From positions 1 through 26,963 of the forward strand of contig JACKHA010000020.1 in the NCBI GenBank assembly GCA_020639215.1: a DNA stretch of 26,963 nt, read 5' to 3'. The stretch is from Phycisphaeraceae bacterium (GTDB lineage Bacteria > Planctomycetota > Phycisphaerae > Phycisphaerales > UBA1924). Positions within the stretch are counted from its first letter, which is position 1. Each line of letters begins with the position of its first letter. Of this stretch, positions 7,214 to 14,843 are shown piece after piece. A program made the translations under genes and the position numbers. The notes under the pieces are model-generated. The model was not told the DNA's origin. It saw nothing but the letters and a program-made list of their open reading frames with translations, and made no database searches.

Positions 7214-8062
7214 GCAGTGCACGCCCGCGACGGCGCCGGCGGTGAGATCGGCGGGCCCGCATGGGGGGATGGCGGAACACGAGTCCCCGGGAGCGCTGAC
7301 GACGAAGGCGACGCTCAGGGACGACTCGGGTGTGTAGTAGAACTCGGTGTACTCGCTGCCGGGCGGTGGCACAGGTGGCGAGCCGGGCCAGGGAATGGTC
7401 GCGGCCATGGGGTACTCCCCGCCGGAGTCGCGCGGCTGCCTCCAGCCGGCCGGGAGGAGCGCATCGTCAACGGTGATGATCCCGTCGTAGTACGGATCGA
7501 AACTGTAGATGGCGAGCCAGTACCCCCGGCCGTCCTGCTGGGTGGGGCCATCGGCGAGCGTGAATGTGTACTGCCAGTTCTCGGTGCCTCGAAGGTAGTA
7601 CGAGGCCTGCGGCCCGGGCAATGAGATCTCCTTGGGGTCATCGAAGCGTCGCGTCTGGATGTAGTCCGTCGGCGGGTAGTAGTGGGTCCAGATCAGATCG
7701 GCGGGGCACCGATTCTCGTTGGTGTAGATCGCGAGCACCCATCCGCCGTGTGGAAACGGCTCGCCGGGGCGGGTGTTCCGCCAATGCGAGTAATCATCGC
7801 CCCACACGACCCACAGGTCGACCTGGCCGACCTGGCGGGTGCCCACAGCCCACCAATCGTCGGCACAGAAGATCGCGCGCGTCGGCTCGTTCGGCACGGG
7901 CAGGACGTTGCCTGTGAACCTCGCCCGCCAGTTCGGCGGGAAGCTGGGAAGCCCGAGCGGGGGCCTGGGGATCTCCATGATGTGCGGATCCCCCTGGACC
8001 CACGGCTGCTGCCCGCGCGCGGCGCACACCAGGAACACGATCAGAAACGCGAAACGCCACAT
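7019..8062 (-). CDS. Secreted protein with C-terminal dockerin-like repeats (paralogue A)
   Basis: A 347-residue exported protein of unknown function. It has a signal peptide (about 1-18; MWRFAFLIVFLVCAARG), then a beta-rich domain of about 250 residues containing ADDWWAVGTR, a DxWVVWGDD motif and EPFPHGGWVL. The end (about 270-347) is two dockerin-like repeats, each with YGVPNGxLNNEDFFYYL, ending in Gly-Cys. I recall such ends in planctomycete secreted proteins under the name GC-type dockerin. By analogy they may serve in surface attachment, but no cohesin partner is visible. AAAGGAG precedes ATG 8062, so the longer upstream frame is not used. It lies 140 bases downstream of a paralogue, on the same strand. 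Confidence 0.8.
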   Translation of the reverse strand: MWRFAFLIVFLVCAARGQQPWVQGDPHIMEIPRPPLGLPSFPPNWRARFTGNVLPVPNEPTRAIFCADDWWAVGTRQVGQVDLWVVWGDDYSHWRNTRPGEPFPHGGWVLAIYTNENRCPADLIWTHYYPPTDYIQTRRFDDPKEISLPGPQASYYLRGTENWQYTFTLADGPTQQDGRGYWLAIYSFDPYYDGIITVDDALLPAGWRQPRDSGGEYPMAATIPWPGSPPVPPPGSEYTEFYYTPESSLSVAFVVSAPGDSCSAIPPCGPADLTAGAVAGVHCYGVPNGTLNNEDFFYYLAQFAGQNLFIADTTTSAVPGSPGYGVPNGILNNEDFFYYLTLFAQGC

Positions 8063-8202
8063 GTTCTGCTCCTTTCGCTCTGGATCCCGGACGGCGCATC
8101 GCGCCCCCGGGTTCCCTCCATGAAGGGCCGGATCGGGCGCCCGTCGGATGCCACAAGCGAGCACGCTGCCCGTTCGGCGATCGGTCCCGACATTGGGCTT
8201 GA

Positions 8203-8397
8203 TCAGCAGCCCTGTGCGAACAGGGTGAGGTAGTAGAAGAAGTCCTCGTTGTTGAGGATGCCGTTTGGCACGCCGTAGCCGGGTGTTCCGGGGACGGCGC
8301 TGGTCGTGGTGTCGGCGATGAAGAGGTTCTGGGCGGCGAACTGGGCGAGGTAGTAGAAGAAGTCCTCGTTGTTGAGCGCGCCGTTGGGCACGCCGTA
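8203..8397 (-). repeat. DNA encoding the dockerin end, copy B
   Basis: Counterpart of 7019-7213. The same 30-base unit recurs at 8227-8256 and 8347-8376, giving four exact copies in the two genes. Upstream of this stretch the two genes are much less alike, which suggests gene conversion or a recently exchanged C-terminal module. Confidence 0.9.
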
Positions 8398-9270
8398 ACA
8401 CGTGACGCCGGGCACGGCTCCGGCGGTAAGGTCGGCGGCGCTGCAGGGCGGGGTTCCGGAGCAGAGATCGAGCGGATTACTCACCACGAACGCGCTGGAG
8501 AATATGGCGACCGTCATCGGGAAAAAGACCGCGCCGGCCGGCGGGCTCGGAAGCACGAGCGCGGACTCCTGTTTGGAGTACATGGGCGGGCTGCCGAACG
8601 ACGACGCCGAGACACGCCTTCCGACGGGGAGGAATGCGTCGAAGGAGTTGATGGTGCCGTTGTCGTCGGGATCGATGTTGATCACGGCGAGCCAGTAGTC
8701 CTGCCCGTCCTGCTGAACGAAGGCGTTCTGGGCCACCACCTCGAATGTGTACTGCCAGACCTGGTCGCCGGGCGCGTAGTACGGGCGCTCCCAGACGGGG
8801 TCCCACATCGCGGAGTTGGCGTCGGGCCCTTGCGTCGCGGTGTACGTCCCGGGGACAAAGGTCCTAGTCCAGATCAGGTCCCCCGGGCCCATGGCCGGAC
8901 CCGGAAGGTCGTCGTACACGCCCAGCACCCACGTGCCATGGGGAAAGGGGAATCCTGGAAAGGTGTTGGTCCAGAACGAAAAGTCGTCGCCCCAAACCAT
9001 CCAGATGTCGATCTGGCGAATGGGGCGTGTGCCGACGGCCCGCCAATCGTCGGCGATGAACACGTCTCGGGCCACGCACGTCGCCGGGGGCTCCGGAACC
9101 TGGCACGACATGGGTGGCAGCCCGACGTAGCAGGCCGTCGGCGCCATGGCGCCGAACGCGCCAAGGAACGGCGGCTGCGGGACCTGCATGGCCGTCGGAT
9201 CGCCGAGCACCCAGGGCTGAGCGAGTGCCGCCCCGGGGAACACCGCGAGAAGCGCGAGTAAACGTCGCAT
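8203..9270 (-). CDS. Secreted protein with C-terminal dockerin-like repeats (paralogue B)
   Basis: A 355-residue exported protein of unknown function, paralogous to the gene downstream. The signal peptide is MRRLLALLAVFPGAALA (1-17), followed directly by QPWVLGDP; paralogue A has QPWVQGDP. The central domain shares ADDWRAVGTR, IDIWMVWGDD, PFPHGTWVLGVYDD and QDGQDYWLAVINIDPDDNG. It contains more cysteines near the N-terminus (CYVGLPPMSC, PATC). The C-terminus (about 278-355) is the same two-repeat dockerin-like module ending in Gly-Cys. ATG 9270 is preceded by GGGAGG. The conserved ADDW...W...D pattern resembles beta-sandwich domains of planctomycete exoproteins, but I cannot assign a family with confidence. 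Confidence 0.8.
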   Translation of the reverse strand: MRRLLALLAVFPGAALAQPWVLGDPTAMQVPQPPFLGAFGAMAPTACYVGLPPMSCQVPEPPATCVARDVFIADDWRAVGTRPIRQIDIWMVWGDDFSFWTNTFPGFPFPHGTWVLGVYDDLPGPAMGPGDLIWTRTFVPGTYTATQGPDANSAMWDPVWERPYYAPGDQVWQYTFEVVAQNAFVQQDGQDYWLAVINIDPDDNGTINSFDAFLPVGRRVSASSFGSPPMYSKQESALVLPSPPAGAVFFPMTVAIFSSAFVVSNPLDLCSGTPPCSAADLTAGAVPGVTCYGVPNGALNNEDFFYYLAQFAAQNLFIADTTTSAVPGTPGYGVPNGILNNEDFFYYLTLFAQGC

Positions 9271-9587
9271 GGCTGAGCCTCCCTCGCCGCGCCGGACGCT
9301 GCGGAGGATTACACGCACGGCCTGTCCGCCGGGGCATCGGGCGCTGCGCGCGAGTGTACCGCGCGGCCACCGGCCGGCGATGCACCGATCGGAGGTTTCC
9401 TTTTTTAGTGTTCCTGTTCTGAGCGCCGCGCACGGATCGGTGGCTCGCGCAAGACAGGTGGCACACACCCTCGTCATCCATCCCGGGGTCCCTCGACCCC
9501 CCCACATTGGGGCAGGCACTCGGCATGGAGAGCCGTTCTATCCTCTCCGCTCCTCGGAACGCACTCTCCACACGGAAGGGGCCGCGT
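9271..9587. other. Divergent intergenic region between a secreted-protein gene and guaA
   Basis: A 317-base gap without a supportable gene. On the minus strand, TACACT (9353-9358) could be a -10 box for the secreted-protein gene, and an A/T-rich tract (9396-9408; T-run on plus) contrasts with the GC-rich surroundings. On the plus strand, TATCCT (9539-9544) could serve guaA, whose Shine-Dalgarno GGAAGGG lies at 9574-9580. Two small hairpins (GGGGTC/GACCCC at 9485-9500 and CCCCA/TGGGG just after) are too short to interpret. Confidence 0.35.
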
Positions 9588-11276
9588 ATGCCTTCCCATG
9601 ACATCGGTGCTCCCGCTCCCGACGCGACCAGCACCGGCGCCACCACGCCGGCAGCGTCAGCGGCGGCTCCGGCGCCGGCTCCCGCCCCGACTCTGCCGCA
9701 CGACGAGGTGATCCCGGTCTTGGACTTCGGCGGCCAGACGGCGCAGCTGATCTGCCGGCGGATCCGTGATGCGGGGGCGTTCTCGATTCTGGTCAGGCCG
9801 GACATCCCGGCGGCGGAACTGAAGGCGATGAACCCGAAGGGGATCGTGCTGTCGGGTGGGCCGTGCTCTGTGTACGAGGCCGGGGCGCCGACGATCGACC
9901 CCGCGATCCTGGACCTCGGCGTGCCGATGCTGGCGATCTGCTACGGGATGCAGCTGGTGTGCCACCTGATGGGCGGGCTGGTGCAGCCGGGCGAGTCGCG
10001 GGAGTTCGGGCGGGCGTCGATCGAGGTGTCGGACCGGTCGGACCTGTTCGCCGCGCTGCCGCAGCGGACCAGCGTGTGGATGTCGCACGGGGATCAGGTG
10101 ACGCGCCTTGCCGGGTCGGAGGGCGTGGTCGAGGCGTTCGAGACGCTGGCCTCGACGCCGACGTGCCCGCACGCGGCTGTGCGACTCGTGACGCCGACGC
10201 GCCGGATCTTCGGCGTCCAGTTCCACCCGGAGGTGACGCACACGCCGCACGGGACGGACATCCTGCGGAACTTCGTGCACGAGGTATGCAAGTGCCGCGG
10301 CGACTGGCGGATGGCGGACTTCGCGGAGGCCGAGGCGGCCCGGGTGCGCGAGCGCGTGGGCGACGGCCGCGTGCTGTGCGGGCTGTCGGGCGGGGTTGAC
10401 TCTGCAGTGGCGGCGGCGCTGATCCACCGGGCCATCGAGGACCGCCTGACGTGCGTGTTCGTGGACACGGGCCTGCTGCGCAAGAACGAGCGGGAACTGG
10501 TCGAGACGACGTTCCGAGACCACTTCAAGATCGATCTGCGGGTCGTGGACGCGTCGGCGGAGTTCCTTGGCGATCTGGCGGGCGTGACCGATCCGCAGGA
10601 GAAGCGTCGCCTGATCGGGCATCGATTCATCGAGGTGTTCCAGCGGGCCGCGGCGGAGATCGTGTCGCGGACGGGTGGGCAGGTGCGGTTCCTGGCGCAG
10701 GGGACGCTGTACCCGGACGTGATCGAGTCCGGCGGGGGGCACGCGGGCAAGGCGGCGTCGATCAAGCTGCACCACAATGTGGGCGGACTGCCGGAGCAAC
10801 TGGGTTTCGACCTGGTCGAGCCGCTGCGGGACCTGTTCAAGGACGAGGTGCGCCGGCTGGGCGAGGTGCTGGGGCTGCCGGAGGCGATCGTGTGGCGCCA
10901 CCCGTTCCCCGGGCCGGGCCTGGCGGTGCGGGTGCTGGGGGAGGTCACGAAGCCGCAGCTCGAGATCCTGCGCGAGTGCGACGAGATCGTGCTGGAGGAG
11001 ATCGTCGCGGCGGACCTGTATCGCAAGACGAGCCAGGTGTTCGCGGTGCTGCTGCCGATCCGCAGCGTGGGAGTGATGGGCGACGGTCGGACGTACGACA
11101 GCGTGGTGGCGGTGCGTGCGGTCGAGACGCAGGACTTCATGTCGGCGGACTGGTCGCGGATTCCCTACGCGGTGCTGGCGGAGATCTCGTCGCGGATCAT
11201 CAACGAGGTGCGCGGGGTGAACCGGGTTGTGTACGACATCTCGAGCAAGCCGCCGGCGACGATCGAGTGGGAGTGA
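9588..11276 (+). CDS. guaA: GMP synthase (glutamine-hydrolysing)
   Basis: Converts XMP, glutamine and ATP to GMP in the cytoplasm. The 562-residue protein has a class I glutamine amidotransferase domain with nucleophile C118 (ICYGMQ) and the triad partners H213 and E215 (FHPEVTHT). The ATP pyrophosphatase domain has the PP-loop SGGVDS at 267-272. The C-terminal dimerisation domain ends in YDISSKPPATIEWE. The first 40 residues are an extra Ala/Pro/Thr-rich tail absent from typical GuaA of about 515-525 residues; homology begins at VIPVLDFGGQ. ATG 9588 follows GGAAGGG at seven bases, so the tail is probably translated. The gene converges on a K+ channel gene, with 13 bases between stops. Confidence 0.97.
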   Translation: MPSHDIGAPAPDATSTGATTPAASAAAPAPAPAPTLPHDEVIPVLDFGGQTAQLICRRIRDAGAFSILVRPDIPAAELKAMNPKGIVLSGGPCSVYEAGAPTIDPAILDLGVPMLAICYGMQLVCHLMGGLVQPGESREFGRASIEVSDRSDLFAALPQRTSVWMSHGDQVTRLAGSEGVVEAFETLASTPTCPHAAVRLVTPTRRIFGVQFHPEVTHTPHGTDILRNFVHEVCKCRGDWRMADFAEAEAARVRERVGDGRVLCGLSGGVDSAVAAALIHRAIEDRLTCVFVDTGLLRKNERELVETTFRDHFKIDLRVVDASAEFLGDLAGVTDPQEKRRLIGHRFIEVFQRAAAEIVSRTGGQVRFLAQGTLYPDVIESGGGHAGKAASIKLHHNVGGLPEQLGFDLVEPLRDLFKDEVRRLGEVLGLPEAIVWRHPFPGPGLAVRVLGEVTKPQLEILRECDEIVLEEIVAADLYRKTSQVFAVLLPIRSVGVMGDGRTYDSVVAVRAVETQDFMSADWSRIPYAVLAEISSRIINEVRGVNRVVYDISSKPPATIEWE

Positions 11277-11289
11277 TCGGCGTCCAGTT

Positions 11290-12990
11290 CTACTTGAACG
11301 CCGCCCGGAACCTCGCCTCCGCGTCCATCCCCCCCACCAGCACCAGCCCCTCGCCCTTGGCGAGTTTCCGCGTCGGGGGCGGGTTGATCGCGGCCTGCCC
11401 GCTGGCACGCACGGCGACAATGGTGCAGCCGGTCTTCTCGCGGACGCCGCTGTCGATGATGGTCTTGCCGTCCAGGCTCGGGGGCACCTCGGCCCGGACC
11501 ACGTCGAGCCCCTCGGCCATCGCCAGCATCCGCGTCCGGTTCAGGATGCTCATGACCGTCCAGGCCCCCATGCTGGCGTAGGACATGACGTGGTCGGCCC
11601 CGGCCCGGTGCAGCGTGGCGACGTTGCGCTCGTGGGTCGAGCGGGTGATGATCTGGGCCTCGGGGCGGAGGCTGCGGCAGTAGATGGTCAGGTAGGTGTT
11701 GAGGTTGTCGTCGTGCGTCGTGATGAGCACGGCCGGGGCCGTTCGGATGCCGGCGGCTTCGAGGACGTCGAGGCTGGCCGCGTCACCGATGATCGTCCGC
11801 TCCGGGTCGCGCACGTGCCCGGGGTCATTCTCGACGATGCGGGCGTCCATGCCACGCTCGCGCAGGGCCAGGGCCGCGGCGGTGCCGACGCGTCCCCCGC
11901 CGAGGATCAGGGCCGGGGCGCTGGAGGCGTTGTAGATGGCGAAGTGCTCGTCGTAGGAGTCGAGTTGCTCGCGTGACCCGGCGAGCACGAGGATGGTGTG
12001 GTCGCCGATGACGGTGTCGGGCGTGGCCAGGGCGAACGTGCCGCGCTCCCAGACGCCGATGACGCTGACGCCGAGGTCGCGGATGCGGTTCTCGCGGAGG
12101 GTCTTGCCGACGAGCGGGGTTCGGGCGGCACCGGCCTCGGCGATAAGGACGTCGTCGACCTCCGCCACCACGTGGGACAGCGCGTCGCCGCCGGTCGTGC
12201 TCCGGGCCAGCGCCTGAGCCATGAGCTCGCTCAGACGGATGACCTGGTCGGCGCCTGCGCGGGTGAGGATCTCCTCGGCCTGCTCGCTGGACGCGGTCGC
12301 GGCGATGAGCAGCTCCGGCGCGACCGAGCGGGCGGTGAACGTGATGTTGGTGTTCACCGCGTCCGGCTGGGTCGTGAAGAGCATGGCGGCGCGCCCCGCG
12401 CCGACCGCCTCGTAGGTGGCCGGGTCGTCCCACTGCCCGATGACGACCTTCACGCCCTGATCGGACAGGTCCTGGGCCTCTTTGAGATCGGGCACCACGA
12501 CGGCATACGGCCGCTCGGCAGCCTCCAGGCGTTTGACCAGGGCCGCCGAGACAGGGTCGTAGCCCGTGAGCAGGACGTGCCCCGCGGCGGATTCGGGCAG
12601 ACGCCGGGGCGTGCGGAGGGCGGCCTGCGCCTCCATCCACGGGGCGTAGAAGAACTGGATGAACGTGAACGGCAGCAACGTGAGGAGGAACACCACGCCG
12701 GAGATCATCACCACCATCGAGAACGCCTTGCCCAGGTCGGACTCGAAGGTGATGTCACCGAAGCCCAGGGTCGTCATGACCGTGAGGGTCCAGTAGGCGC
12801 CCGCGAGCCACGAGTGCTCGCGGTCGGGGTGGCCCAAGCGTTCCTCGTACTCCATGATGACGTGGAAGATGACGGTGTAGATGAGGATGAGGACGATGAG
12901 CGCGGCGACGTAGCGGAGCAGCGCCTTGATGTTCCGCTGGGCCTGCTTGTGGCGCAGGATGTAGGCGAGCTGGGCGGGGAGGAACTTCAT
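11290..12990 (-). CDS. Two-TM potassium channel with two RCK (TrkA_N/TrkA_C) units
   Basis: An inner-membrane K+ channel subunit gated through cytoplasmic RCK domains. The 566-residue protein has a first helix at about 25-46, a pore loop with filter TTLGFGDI (73-80; TVGYGD in classic channels), and a second helix at about 88-116. RCK1 spans about 138-270 and TrkA_C about 285-345; a second RCK spans about 358-480 with its TrkA_C at about 495-560. RCK2 has a canonical nucleotide loop, GGGRVG at 364-369, and an acidic strand end (VENDP). RCK1 reads GYDPVS at the same place, so its nucleotide loop is degenerate. No Shine-Dalgarno precedes the ATG; TACGAT lies nine bases upstream. Naming it beyond the family (MthK/Kch-like) would be a guess. 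Confidence 0.88.
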   Translation of the reverse strand: MKFLPAQLAYILRHKQAQRNIKALLRYVAALIVLILIYTVIFHVIMEYEERLGHPDREHSWLAGAYWTLTVMTTLGFGDITFESDLGKAFSMVVMISGVVFLLTLLPFTFIQFFYAPWMEAQAALRTPRRLPESAAGHVLLTGYDPVSAALVKRLEAAERPYAVVVPDLKEAQDLSDQGVKVVIGQWDDPATYEAVGAGRAAMLFTTQPDAVNTNITFTARSVAPELLIAATASSEQAEEILTRAGADQVIRLSELMAQALARSTTGGDALSHVVAEVDDVLIAEAGAARTPLVGKTLRENRIRDLGVSVIGVWERGTFALATPDTVIGDHTILVLAGSREQLDSYDEHFAIYNASSAPALILGGGRVGTAAALALRERGMDARIVENDPGHVRDPERTIIGDAASLDVLEAAGIRTAPAVLITTHDDNLNTYLTIYCRSLRPEAQIITRSTHERNVATLHRAGADHVMSYASMGAWTVMSILNRTRMLAMAEGLDVVRAEVPPSLDGKTIIDSGVREKTGCTIVAVRASGQAAINPPPTRKLAKGEGLVLVGGMDAEARFRAAFK

Positions 12991-12999
12991 CGGCGCGTG

Positions 13000-13005
13000 A
13001 TCGTA
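13000..13005 (-). promoter_or_regulatory. Possible -10 box for a leaderless channel transcript
   Basis: TACGAT on the minus strand ends nine bases before the ATG at 12990, with no Shine-Dalgarno between. A start site about seven bases downstream would fall almost on the start codon. No -35 box is evident. Confidence 0.35.
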
Positions 13006-13084
13006 TCGGAACTGCCGGCCCCTCTGCCGCCTGCCCTCTGTTCCGTCTTCGATGACTGTTCCGGCGTAACGCGATCATCCCGGC

Positions 13085-13090
13085 TAACCT
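13085..13090 (+). promoter_or_regulatory. Possible -10 box of purE
   Basis: TAACCT lies 27 bases before the purE ATG, and GAGG at about 13104-13107 can serve as ribosome-binding site. No clear -35 box. The region 12991-13117 is shared with the divergent channel gene. Confidence 0.3.
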
Positions 13091-13117
13091 CAGGGTTCAC
13101 CCACGAGGCGAAGCGCC

Positions 13118-13657
13118 ATGGCTCCCCCACCACTCGTCGGCGTCATCATGGGCTCCCGGTCCGACTGGGAGACGATGCGCCACGGCGCGGAGATGCTCGA
13201 GCGCCTCGGGGTGGCGTTCGAAACCCGGGTGGTCTCGGCCCATCGCACGCCTGACCTGCTGTTCGAGTACGCGGCGTCGGCGGCGGGGCGGGGCCTGCGG
13301 TGCATCATCGCCGGGGCCGGCGGGGCGGCCCACCTGCCCGGGATGTGCGCGAGCAAGACGAGCGTGCCGGTGCTGGGCGTGCCGGTGGAGTCGAGGGCCC
13401 TGCAAGGGATGGACTCGCTCCTGTCGATCGTGCAAATGCCGGCGGGCGTGCCGGTGGCGACGTTCGCGATCGGCAAGGCCGGGGCGACCAACGCGGCCCT
13501 GTTTGCCGCGGCGATGCTGGCGGGGGAGCACCCGAACATCGCCGCGGCGCTCCAGGCGTTCCGGGCCGAGCAGACGCGCGGCGTGCTGGAGAACCCGGAC
13601 CCGGCGGGCGGCGGCAGCGGACCTCACTCGGGCGACGCCGCGAAGGGGCGGGCGTAG
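13118..13657 (+). CDS. purE: N5-carboxyaminoimidazole ribonucleotide mutase
   Basis: Moves the carboxyl group of N5-CAIR to C4, giving CAIR in de novo purine synthesis. The 179-residue protein has the class I signatures MGSRSD at 11-16, VSAHRTP with the essential H42, and AGAGGAAHLPGM at 65-76. It also has VPVLGVPV and the long MDSLLSIVQMPAGVPVAT segment of the bacterial mutase. The last 20 residues are a Gly-rich tail with no role that I can see. The stop TAG directly abuts the purK ATG, so the two genes are one transcription unit. The purK partner shows that this is the two-step bacterial route and not the animal-type class II PurE. Confidence 0.96.
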   Translation: MAPPPLVGVIMGSRSDWETMRHGAEMLERLGVAFETRVVSAHRTPDLLFEYAASAAGRGLRCIIAGAGGAAHLPGMCASKTSVPVLGVPVESRALQGMDSLLSIVQMPAGVPVATFAIGKAGATNAALFAAAMLAGEHPNIAAALQAFRAEQTRGVLENPDPAGGGSGPHSGDAAKGRA

Positions 13658-14782
13658 ATGGCGACCGTCGGCGTGCTCGGGGCGGGGCAGCTCGGGCGGA
13701 TGCTCGCCCAGGCGGGCCCGGCGATGGGCGTGCGCTTCCGATTCCTGGACCCGGCGTGCGCGGGCGGCGAGAGATGCCCGTGCGACGGGCTGGGCCAGAT
13801 CGTTCCCGGCGGATTCGATGATCGGGCCGCGCTCGATCGGCTCGCCGACGGGTGCGACGTGGTGACACTCGAGTTCGAGAACGTGCCGGTCGAGGCAATC
13901 GAGTACCTGAGCGGTCGGGTCACGGTTCGGCCGGCGGCGATGGCGCTGCGGACCGCGCAGGACCGCCTGCTCGAGAAGCGGGCCTTCGCGGCGTGCGGTG
14001 TGGCGACGAACGCGACCGCGGCGTGGGACCCGGCGACGCAGTCTCGGAACGAACTCCGCGCGGCGATTGAGGCCGTCGGTCGGCCGGCGATCCTCAAGAC
14101 ACGCCGCATGGGGTATGACGGCAAGGGCCAGGCCCGGATCGCCTCGGCGTCGGAGGTCGATGTCGTGATCGGCTCGCTGCCACGCGTGCCGTTGCTCGTC
14201 GAGTCGTGCGTGGCGTTCCGGCGGGAACTGTCGATCGTCGGCGCGCGGTCGTCGGCGGGCGAGTCGCGGTTCTACCCGCTGGTCGAGAACACCCACGAGA
14301 ACGGCATCTTGCGCCGGACGGTTGCGCCAGCGCCGGGCGTCACGCCGTCGCTGCAGGCGTCGGCGGAGCGGGCGGCCCGATCGATCATGGACCACCTCGC
14401 CTACGTCGGCGTCATGGCGCTTGAACTCTTCGAGGATCAGGACGCCACGCTGCTGGCCAACGAGATCGCCCCGCGCGTGCACAACACCGGGCACTGGACG
14501 ATCGAGGGGGCGATCACGAGCCAGTTCGAGAACCACCTGCGGGCGATCCTGGGCCGGCCGCTCGGCGAGACCGACCCCGTCGGGCACAGCGTCATGGTGA
14601 ATCTGATCGGCGAGCGCCCCGACGCGGCGGACGTTCTGGCGATTCCCGGGGCCTCGTACCACTGGTATGGCAAAGCCGTCCGTCCCGGACGGAAGGTCGG
14701 GCACGTCACGGTGCGAGGCGAGACCGCCGAGCAGGCGGGCGAGCGGGCGGCCCGCGTCGAGGCCTTGCTGGCCCGGCGTTGA
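13658..14782 (+). CDS. purK: N5-carboxyaminoimidazole ribonucleotide synthase
   Basis: Uses ATP and bicarbonate to carboxylate AIR to N5-CAIR, the substrate of PurE. The 374-residue protein is an ATP-grasp enzyme. The N-terminal preATP-grasp fold has GVLGAGQLGRML at 5-16. TLEFENVP, then AQDRLLEK, lead to the ATP-binding part KTRRMGYDGKGQ. The Mg/ATP site is LANEIAPRVHNTGHWTIEG, a hallmark of PurK. The length is normal. ATG follows the purE stop with no gap, so translation is probably coupled. It converges on a lipoprotein gene; the 61-base gap holds a short GC palindrome (CGCCGCGCGGCG) but no T-run. Confidence 0.96.
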   Translation: MATVGVLGAGQLGRMLAQAGPAMGVRFRFLDPACAGGERCPCDGLGQIVPGGFDDRAALDRLADGCDVVTLEFENVPVEAIEYLSGRVTVRPAAMALRTAQDRLLEKRAFAACGVATNATAAWDPATQSRNELRAAIEAVGRPAILKTRRMGYDGKGQARIASASEVDVVIGSLPRVPLLVESCVAFRRELSIVGARSSAGESRFYPLVENTHENGILRRTVAPAPGVTPSLQASAERAARSIMDHLAYVGVMALELFEDQDATLLANEIAPRVHNTGHWTIEGAITSQFENHLRAILGRPLGETDPVGHSVMVNLIGERPDAADVLAIPGASYHWYGKAVRPGRKVGHVTVRGETAEQAGERAARVEALLARR

Positions 14783-14843
14783 AGAGGAGTCTGCGCCGCG
14801 CGGCGACGACGGAAGCCGCGGATTGGCGCCCGTCTGCTCGGGC

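Noticed and set aside
5286..7280. 664-codon open frame, minus strand, opposite the flotillin gene
   Set aside because: Leu/Arg/His-rich antisense shadow; the plus strand encodes a complete SPFH protein with a good ribosome-binding site.
7043..8376. CRISPR-like array (four copies of a 30-base unit)
   Set aside because: The copies lie in frame in two protein genes, with unequal spacing and no cas genes; they encode dockerin-like repeats.
9380..9408. Intrinsic terminator before the T-run at 9401-9406
   Set aside because: The preceding palindromes (CCGGCCGG, CCGATCGG) have no loop and do not form a proper stem, and the position between divergent genes does not call for a plus-strand terminator.
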